From Nocardioides sambongensis (GTDB taxonomy: Bacteria > Actinomycetota > Actinomycetes > Propionibacteriales > Nocardioidaceae), in NCBI RefSeq assembly GCF_006494815.1, contig NZ_CP041091.1, positions 3,300,501-3,364,500 on the forward strand: a stretch of 64,000 nt of DNA, read 5' to 3'. The position numbers and the translations under genes were made by a program. The notes under the pieces are model-generated. The model was not told the origin of the DNA. It searched no databases and saw nothing but the letters and a program-made list of their open reading frames with translations. Position 1 is the stretch's first letter; every line of letters begins with the position of its first letter. This document shows positions 58,661 through 64,000 of this stretch, one piece after another.

Positions 58661-58857
58661 GCCAGCGAGCCTAGGCGGTCTGCGGGTACGGCGGATCCGC
58701 GGCGACGGCCGTTTTCGCGACGGGCGAACGCTCGGCCCGGCCCACGGCGCACACGCCACCCACGCCCACCCGCACCCCATCTGCAGGCCCGTCCCACGCC
58801 CACCGGTCGCCCACCGGCGCCGTTTGGCGGCACCGGTCGCGGGGAACCGGAACCCCC

Positions 58858-59868
58858 ATGGACCCGCGCCCGACCGCCGAAGCGACCGCCGGAGCGACCG
58901 CCGGAGCGGCCCCGGGACAGCCCCCCGCACAGCCCCCCGCACAGCCCCGGACGGCGACCACGGCACCGGACGCCGCCGTCGGCGCCGCCACCGAGCCCCT
59001 CGCCCGGCTCGCGGCCCAGGGCCTGGTCGCGCTTCTGGTCGGCCTCCAGCTGGTGCTGCCGCTGCGCGGCGCGATCGGCTCGGACACCTACGGCGGCTAC
59101 TACGGCTGGGTCGGGATCGGCATCGCGGTGACCGTCGTCGTCGGCCTGGTCGCACGGCTGGTCCTCGCCGTCCCGCACGCGCTCGCGGTCGCCGCGACCG
59201 CCGCGGCGGTGTACCTGTTCTGCTGCCCGATCCTGCTGTGGCTGCTGGCCGGGCTGGAGGACCCCGGCAGCGACGGCGAGGTGGCCCTGATCGTCGGGAC
59301 CACCAGCGCCGCGCTGGCCACCCTGGTCGTGGTGGGCGTGGCCGCCCGGGTGGGCGAGGCGCTGGCGGTGGTCGCCCTGATCAGCTGCGTGGTCGGGTTC
59401 GGCTTCGGCGTCTCCGCCGGCGAGCCGGCCTGGAGCGCGGTGCGCGACGCCCAGGAGGCGGCCGAGCGGGCCGCGGAGATCGAGGAGTCCGGCCTCTCGG
59501 CGTACCTGCCGGAGATCGAGGGGATGGACCCCGAGTTCTCCACGATCTCCCGGACCGACGGCGTGGTCACCGGCGTCTCCCTGGCCTACAGCCGCTCGGG
59601 CGAGATGTTCGCCTCGACCCTCCTCTACGTCGACATCACCGGCGCGCAGGAGTGCGACCCCGAGCTCTACGAGTGCGAGCAGGGGGACGGCTACGTGGTG
59701 GTCTCCCGGGACGGCGAGGTGGACTCGATCATCGCCACCGTCGACGGGCAGGGCCTGGTCGCGACCTACTCCTCCTCCGGCAGCGGGGCCATCGCCCCCG
59801 ACGAGGTGGGTGCCGCCCTGGCCGGCGCCGAGGAGTCCGACTGGGTCACCATCGCCGGTCTCGGGTGA
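58858..59868 (+). CDS. Hypothetical membrane protein
   Basis: A 336-residue protein. The Pro/Ala/Gln-rich N-terminal tail (PPAQPPAQP) is followed by four hydrophobic helices at about 50-70, 80-100, 105-130 and 140-180, then a soluble acidic C-terminal domain (about 190-336) with a Cys pair (ECDPELYECEQ) and beta strands (STLLYVDITG, DGYVVVSRDGEVDSII). Topology suggests a membrane anchor with an extracytoplasmic or cytoplasmic sensor-like tail. Family not recognised. Convergent with the oxidoreductase (19-bp gap). Confidence 0.72.
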   Translation: MDPRPTAEATAGATAGAAPGQPPAQPPAQPRTATTAPDAAVGAATEPLARLAAQGLVALLVGLQLVLPLRGAIGSDTYGGYYGWVGIGIAVTVVVGLVARLVLAVPHALAVAATAAAVYLFCCPILLWLLAGLEDPGSDGEVALIVGTTSAALATLVVVGVAARVGEALAVVALISCVVGFGFGVSAGEPAWSAVRDAQEAAERAAEIEESGLSAYLPEIEGMDPEFSTISRTDGVVTGVSLAYSRSGEMFASTLLYVDITGAQECDPELYECEQGDGYVVVSRDGEVDSIIATVDGQGLVATYSSSGSGAIAPDEVGAALAGAEESDWVTIAGLG

Positions 59869-59887
59869 GCCGGCACCGACCGCCGGG

Positions 59888-60856
59888 TCAGTCCCGGATC
59901 CGGACCACCAGCTTGCCGAGCGCGGCGCGATCGTCCATGTCGCGCAGCGCCTGACCGAACTCCTCGACCGGGTAGGTCCGGCCGATCGGCGGGGTGATCC
60001 CGCCGGCGTCGATCAGCTCGGCGAGACGGGCCCACTGCTGCTCCAGGTAGCCGGGGTGCTTGAGGACGTAGTCGCCCCAGCCGACGCCGCGCACGTCGAT
60101 GTTGTTGAGCAGCAGCCGGTTGACCTTGACCTCGGGGATGCCTTGGCCGGCGGCGAACCCGACGACCAGCAGCCGGCCCTGGGGCGCCAGCGAGCGCAGC
60201 GAGTCGGTGAACACGTCGCCGCCGACCACGTCGAGGACGACGTCCACACCGCGACCCCCGGTGAGCTCCTTGACCGCGTCCTTGAACCCGTCGATCGCGA
60301 TCGCCTCGTCGGCACCGGCCGCCCTCGCGAAGGCCTGCTTCTCCTCGGTGCTGCAGACCGCGATGGTGCGGGCGCCCATCGCCTTGGCGACCTGGATGGT
60401 GGCGGTGCCGACGCCACCGGCGGCGCCGTGGATCAGCACGGTCTCGCCCGCCCGCAGGCCGGCGCGCTCCTCGAGCGCGAAGAGCGCGGTCAGGTAGTTC
60501 ATCGGCAGCGCGGAGCCCTCGTCGTAGGAGAGGCTGTCGGGCAGCGCGAAGAGCATCGGCGCCGGCGCGGCCACCACCTCGGCCGCTCCCCCGTGCGAGC
60601 CGAAGCCGGCGACCCGCTGACCCTCGTCGAACCCGGCGGCGCTCTCCAGCACCACGCCGGCGAAGTCGACGCCGAGGGTGAACGGCGGCTCGGGCTTGAG
60701 CTGGTACTGACCACGGGTCAGCAGCAGGTCGGGGAAGGAGACGCCGACGCTGTGTACCTGGACCAGGACGTGGCCGGGCGCCGCCGCCGGCTCCGGCACC
60801 TCCTGGATCGCGATGTCGTCGGGGCCGGTGAGCGTGGAGACCTGGACTGCGCGCAT
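59888..60856 (-). CDS. NADPH:quinone oxidoreductase-like (zinc-independent MDR family)
   Basis: A 322-residue medium-chain reductase: HSVGVSFPDLLLTRGQY, PPFTLGVDFAGVV, GMDEGQRV-like FDEGQRVAGFG, NYLTALFALEERAGL, HGAAGGVGTATIQVAKAMGA (Rossmann nucleotide-binding loop, about 145-164) and LLVVGFAAGQGIPEVKVNRLLL. The catalytic zinc ligands of alcohol dehydrogenases are absent, as in quinone reductases and enoyl reductases. The ATG follows TAGCCT by 6 bases. Divergent from the PadR-FadH operon. Substrate not determinable. Confidence 0.88.
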   Translation of the reverse strand: MRAVQVSTLTGPDDIAIQEVPEPAAAPGHVLVQVHSVGVSFPDLLLTRGQYQLKPEPPFTLGVDFAGVVLESAAGFDEGQRVAGFGSHGGAAEVVAAPAPMLFALPDSLSYDEGSALPMNYLTALFALEERAGLRAGETVLIHGAAGGVGTATIQVAKAMGARTIAVCSTEEKQAFARAAGADEAIAIDGFKDAVKELTGGRGVDVVLDVVGGDVFTDSLRSLAPQGRLLVVGFAAGQGIPEVKVNRLLLNNIDVRGVGWGDYVLKHPGYLEQQWARLAELIDAGGITPPIGRTYPVEEFGQALRDMDDRAALGKLVVRIRD

Positions 60857-60934
60857 GGGGTCAGGCTAGGGGCATCGCCCAGCGGTGCGGGTGGGGTGCC
60901 ACGTGGTGGCGGCGGTCAGCGTGGACGGAGGGAG

Positions 60935-60966
60935 GACGTGGGACGGACCAGACGTGGGACGGACCA
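60935..60966. repeat. Perfect 16-bp tandem duplication
   Basis: GACGTGGGACGGACCA occurs twice head to tail (60935-60950 and 60951-60966), ending 3 bases before the PadR-type palindrome. Confidence 0.8.
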
Positions 60967-60969
60967 CAG

Positions 60970-61006
60970 ATGCAACGCGTTGCATAGCCTTTGCAACTCG
61001 GTGCAT
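60970..61006. promoter_or_regulatory. Double operator of the PadR-FadH operon
   Basis: ATGCAACGCGTTGCAT (60970-60985) is a perfect 16-bp palindrome. TTGCAACTCGGTGCAT (60991-61006) is a degenerate second copy 21 bp away, two helical turns. The second site abuts the CATACT -10 of the padR-like gene. Autoregulation by the PadR protein is inferred. Confidence 0.75.
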
Positions 61007-61015
61007 ACTCGGCCC

Positions 61016-61546
61016 ATGGCCCTCGATCACGCGCTCCTCGTCGCGCTCTGCGAGCAGCCCGCCTCCGGCCTGGACCTGACCAAGCGGTTCGGCCGCTCGA
61101 TCGGGTTCTTCTGGAGCGCCACCCACCAGCAGATCTACCGCGTCCTGGGCCGGATGGAGGGCGAGGGCTGGGTCGAGGTCACCGTGGTGCCGCAGTCCGA
61201 CCGCCCCGACAAGAAGGTGTACGACGTCACCCCGCGCGGCCGCGAAGCCCTGGCCGCCTGGCTGGCCACACCGACGCCGCCCGCACCGCTGCGCTCCGAC
61301 ATCGCGGTGAAGATGCGCGGCGCCGCCAACGGTGACCGCGCCGCGGTGCTGGACTCGGTGCGCGCCCACCTGGCCGACCACACCACACGACTCGACCACT
61401 ACCGGCAGCTCTCCGAGCGCGACTACCCCGACCCGACGGTGCTCACCGGCACCGAGCTCGATCAGTACCTCGTGCTGCGCGGCGGCATCCTCCTGGAGGA
61501 GAGCCAGATCGCGTGGCTGACCGAATACCTGGAGGCACACGCATGA
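61016..61546 (+). CDS. PadR family transcriptional regulator
   Basis: A 176-residue regulator. N-terminal winged helix: ALLVALCEQPASGLDLTKRFGRSIGFFWSATHQQIYRVLGRMEGEGWVE (about 6-55), then KKVYDVTPRGREALAAWL; the C-terminal helical dimerisation domain is of the PadR-s2/VirR-like type. ATG 61016 lies 6 bases after CATACT, so the mRNA is probably leaderless. The stop overlaps the next start as ATGA, so it is translationally coupled to the FadH-like enzyme. Two palindromic sites immediately upstream suggest autorepression relieved by an enzyme substrate or electrophile. Confidence 0.9.
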   Translation: MALDHALLVALCEQPASGLDLTKRFGRSIGFFWSATHQQIYRVLGRMEGEGWVEVTVVPQSDRPDKKVYDVTPRGREALAAWLATPTPPAPLRSDIAVKMRGAANGDRAAVLDSVRAHLADHTTRLDHYRQLSERDYPDPTVLTGTELDQYLVLRGGILLEESQIAWLTEYLEAHA

Positions 61547-63584
61547 CCACCACGCCCACCGTCCGGCCCTACCCGCACCTGCTGGAGCCGCTCACCGTCG
61601 GCTCGCTGACCCTGCGCAACCGCACGGTGATGGGCAGCATGCACACCGGCCTGGACGACCACTGGTGGGACCTGCCCAAGCTCGCCGCCTTCTACGCCGA
61701 GCGCGCCCGCGGCGGAGCCGGGCTGATCGTGACCGGCGGGTTCTCCCCCGACGTGCGCGGCTGGCTGAAGCCGTTCGGGTCGCAGATGTCGACCCGCCTG
61801 CACGCCGCGCGGCACCGCCAGGTCACCGACGCGGTCCACGCCGAGGGCGGAGCGATCGCGCTGCAGGTGCTGCACGCCGGCCGCTACGGCTACAGCCCGC
61901 TCAACGTCGGCGCGTCGGACCGGCAGTCGCCGATCACCCCGTTCAAGCCGAGCAGGATGTCGACCAAGGACGTCGACCGGACCGCGACCGCCTTCGCCCG
62001 CTCGGTCGCGCTCGCCCGCCGGGCCGGCTACGACGCGGTGGAGATCATGGGCTCGGAGGGCTACCTGATCAACCAGTTCCTCGCCGCCCGCACCAACGAC
62101 CGCACCGACGCCTGGGGCGGTACGGCGACCGACCGGATGCGCTTCCCCGTCGAGGTCGTCCGGCGGGCCCGTGAGCTGGTCGACGCGGACTTCCCGATCG
62201 TCTACCGGATCTCGCTGCTCGACCTCGTCGAGGGCGGCCAGACCTGGGAGGAGACTGTCGAGCTCGCCGGGCTGCTGGAGGAGGCCGGGGTGAGCGTGTT
62301 CAACACCGGCATCGGCTGGCACGAGGCCCGGGTGCCGACCATCATCACCCAGGTGCCCCGCGGCGCCTGGCGCGAGCAGACCGCCCGCCTGAAGTCGGTG
62401 GTGGGCATCCCGGTCAGTGCGTCGAACCGGATCAACACCCCCGAGCTCGCCGAGGAGATCCTCGCCCACGGCGACGCCGACCTGGTCTCGATGGCCCGCC
62501 CGTTCCTGGCCGACCCCGACTTCGTGGCCAAGGCGGCCGCCGACCGGGCCGACGAGATCAACACCTGCATCGCCTGCAACCAGGCGTGCCTGGACCACAC
62601 GTTCTCCAACAAACGGGCCTCCTGCCTGGTCAACCCGCGGGCCGGCCGGGAGACCACTCTGGTGCTGACCCCGACCCGGCGCCGCACCAGTCTCGCGGTG
62701 GTCGGCGCCGGACCGGCCGGGCTGGCCACCGCCGTCTCCGCCGCGGAGCGCGGCCTCGCCGTCACCCTGTTCGAGAGGTCCGCGCAGGTCGGCGGCCAGT
62801 TCCGCCTGGCGATGGCCGTGCCCGGCAAGGAGGACTTCACCGACACGCTGCGCTACTACACCCGCCGCCTCGAGGTGCTCGGCGTCGACGTCCGGCTGGG
62901 CACCGCGGCCACCGACGCCGACCTCGCCGGCTTCGACTCCGTGGTCGTGGCCACCGGCGTGCGTCCCGGGTGCCGCAGATCCCGGGCGTCGAGCACCCCC
63001 GGGTGCTCCGCTACGACGAGGTGCTCTCCGGGGCGGTCGTCCCGGGTGCCACCGTCGCCGTGATCGGGGCCGGCGGCATCGGCGTCGACGTGTCGCACTG
63101 GCTGACCCACACCGAGGGCGACCAGGAGCTCGACACCTGGAAGTCCTACTGGGGCGTCGGCGACCCGAGCCTGCACCGCGGCGGCCTCACCGAGCCCAAG
63201 CAGCGCCCGGCCGCCCGCGAGGTGACCCTGCTCCAGCGCAAGACCACCCCGATCGGCATCGGACTGGGCAAGACCTCGGGCTGGGCGCACCGGGCCGTGC
63301 TCAAGCAGTCCGGGGTGCGGCAGATCAGCGGGGCGTCGTACGACCGGATCAGCGCGGTGCTCGACGCCGACGGTCAGGACGCCGGCCTGGTCCGGCTCGA
63401 GATCACCGTGGACGGCCAGCCGCAGACGCTCGACGTGCACCACATCGTGCTGTGCTCCGGACAGGAGTCGGTCCGCGACCTGGTCGCCGACGGGCGCACC
63501 GTGATCGGGGGCGCCGACGTGGCCGCCGAGCTCGACGCCAAGCGGGCCATCTCCCAGGGCACCGAGGTCGCCGCCGCGCTCTGA
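61543..63584 (+). CDS. fadH: NADH:flavin oxidoreductase / 2,4-dienoyl-CoA reductase-like (frameshifted)
   Basis: About 680 residues after repair. N-terminal FMN TIM barrel (about 1-330): GSLTLRNRTVMGSMHTGLDD, ALQVLHAGRYGYSP, GYDAVEIMGSEGYLINQFL, GGTATDRMRFP. Fe-S motif CIACNQACLDHTFSNKRASC (Cys-x2-Cys-x3-Cys...Cys). FAD/NADPH part: VVGAGPAGLATAVSAAERG and VAVIGAGGIGVDVS. The frame breaks at 62964-62970 (CCCGGG); one base joins VATGVRPR to VPQIPGVEHP. This architecture reduces dienoyl-CoA or related enones. ATG overlaps the padR stop (ATGA). The gene symbol reflects architecture; substrate not proven. Confidence 0.9.
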
Positions 63585-63696
63585 GGCCGGACCCACCTCG
63601 ACCCACTCGCACCCACGCGACCTCCCCTCGGCCCGACGGTTATCCGGACGGCCGAGGGGGCATGGAACCTCCCACCGACGAGGCGATGGGACACCG

Positions 63697-64000
63697 ATGA
63701 GCGACTACTGGACTGACTGGGGTCAGAACCGACGGCTGGCCGAGGCCGAGGCCGCGCTGAGCAACGAGCGTCACGCGCGCAGCCTTCTGGCCGCCCAGAT
63801 GCGCCGCCAGCAGGGCGACCTGCAGGCTCAGCTGGACCGGCTCACCCGGGCGTTCGTGGCGCTGCTCGAGCACGAGGACATCCGCGCGGAGCTCTCCCAG
63901 CACACCGGTGCCGCCGACACCCGGCGCTACGCGGGCGACGTGGTGGCCTCGGTGATCGTCACCGGAAACGGACCCACGCACCAGGTCTCCGTCCCGCCCG
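63697..64000 (+). CDS. Unidentified protein, N-terminal part (runs off window)
   Basis: The reading frame from ATG 63697 is open to the window end: 101 residues starting MSDYWTDWGQNRRLAEAEAAL. Residues about 13-60 are helical with heptad-like spacing (AEAEAALSNERHARSLLAAQMRRQQGDLQAQLDRL), probably a coiled coil, then HEDIRAELSQHTGAADTRRYAGDVV. A 12-codon ORF (63662-63700) overlaps its start as ATGA, with GAGGGGG upstream, and may provide coupled translation. Family not recognisable without the rest. Confidence 0.65.
   Translation, partial: MSDYWTDWGQNRRLAEAEAALSNERHARSLLAAQMRRQQGDLQAQLDRLTRAFVALLEHEDIRAELSQHTGAADTRRYAGDVVASVIVTGNGPTHQVSVPP

Overview
This is chromosomal DNA of a very GC-rich actinobacterium, most likely of the Nocardioides / Propionibacteriales type. 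The evidence is heavy G/C third-position bias, frequent GTG starts, many apparently leaderless promoters (TANNNT followed 6-8 bases later by the start codon), and typical actinobacterial families (DUF5926/SEC-C, DUF222-HNH, EcsC, PspC, RecQ-phosphoribosyltransferase, LPXTG proteins). I see no phage, CRISPR array, IS element, rRNA or tRNA.

Layout. 1-8.8 kb: 3' part of arginine deiminase, a cNMP-binding protein, DUF5926, a glycerophosphodiesterase, PspC, a PrmC-like methyltransferase, an ABC-F ATPase, a bacterial voltage-gated sodium channel, an AlkZ-like protein and a hydrolase. 8.9-12.5 kb: a secreted GH16-like protein, a DUF222-HNH endonuclease and a DksA/TraR zinc-finger protein. 12.5-25.7 kb: a three-gene minus-strand operon for very large secreted proteins (Cys-containing repeats, RCC1 propeller, FG-GAP propeller/CARDB), divergent from a STAND-LuxR regulator with a perfect palindrome between them. 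25.8-31.7 kb: an LPXTG choice-of-anchor A protein, an AAA ATPase, an Fpg/Nei glycosylase, DUF4396 and rhodanese genes sharing a CsoR/CstR-like operator, and a lipoprotein. 31.9-35.8 kb: a sugar-acid locus (GntR, IlvD/Edd dehydratase, GntP permease). 35.8-37.3 kb: Aat and EcsC. 37.4-44.9 kb: leucine/isovalerate catabolism (HMG-CoA lyase, methylcrotonyl-CoA carboxylase alpha and beta, TetR), then AidB and PaaX. 45-53.3 kb: YqeY, a SWIM protein coupled to an SNF2 helicase, a large membrane protein, and a RecQ-phosphoribosyltransferase fusion. 53.4-64 kb: an OafA-type acyltransferase, DUF2470, a small secreted protein, an M13 peptidase, a membrane protein, a quinone oxidoreductase, a PadR-FadH pair, and the start of an unidentified gene.

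A dominant technical feature is at least 17 single-base frameshifts in 14 otherwise healthy genes. Each is repaired by adding one G or C, nearly always in a short G/C run. Systematic homopolymer undercalling explains this better than gene decay, so I annotate these genes at their restored full extents.

The most interesting unexplained structures are: an 86-bp palindromic repeat present twice, with alternative stems and one compensatory base change, both copies between convergent genes; two inverted tandem arrays of a 21-22-bp unit bracketing yqeY; a perfect 20-bp inverted repeat inserted in frame inside the SNF2 helicase; the secreted beta-propeller operon; and several well-formed operators.
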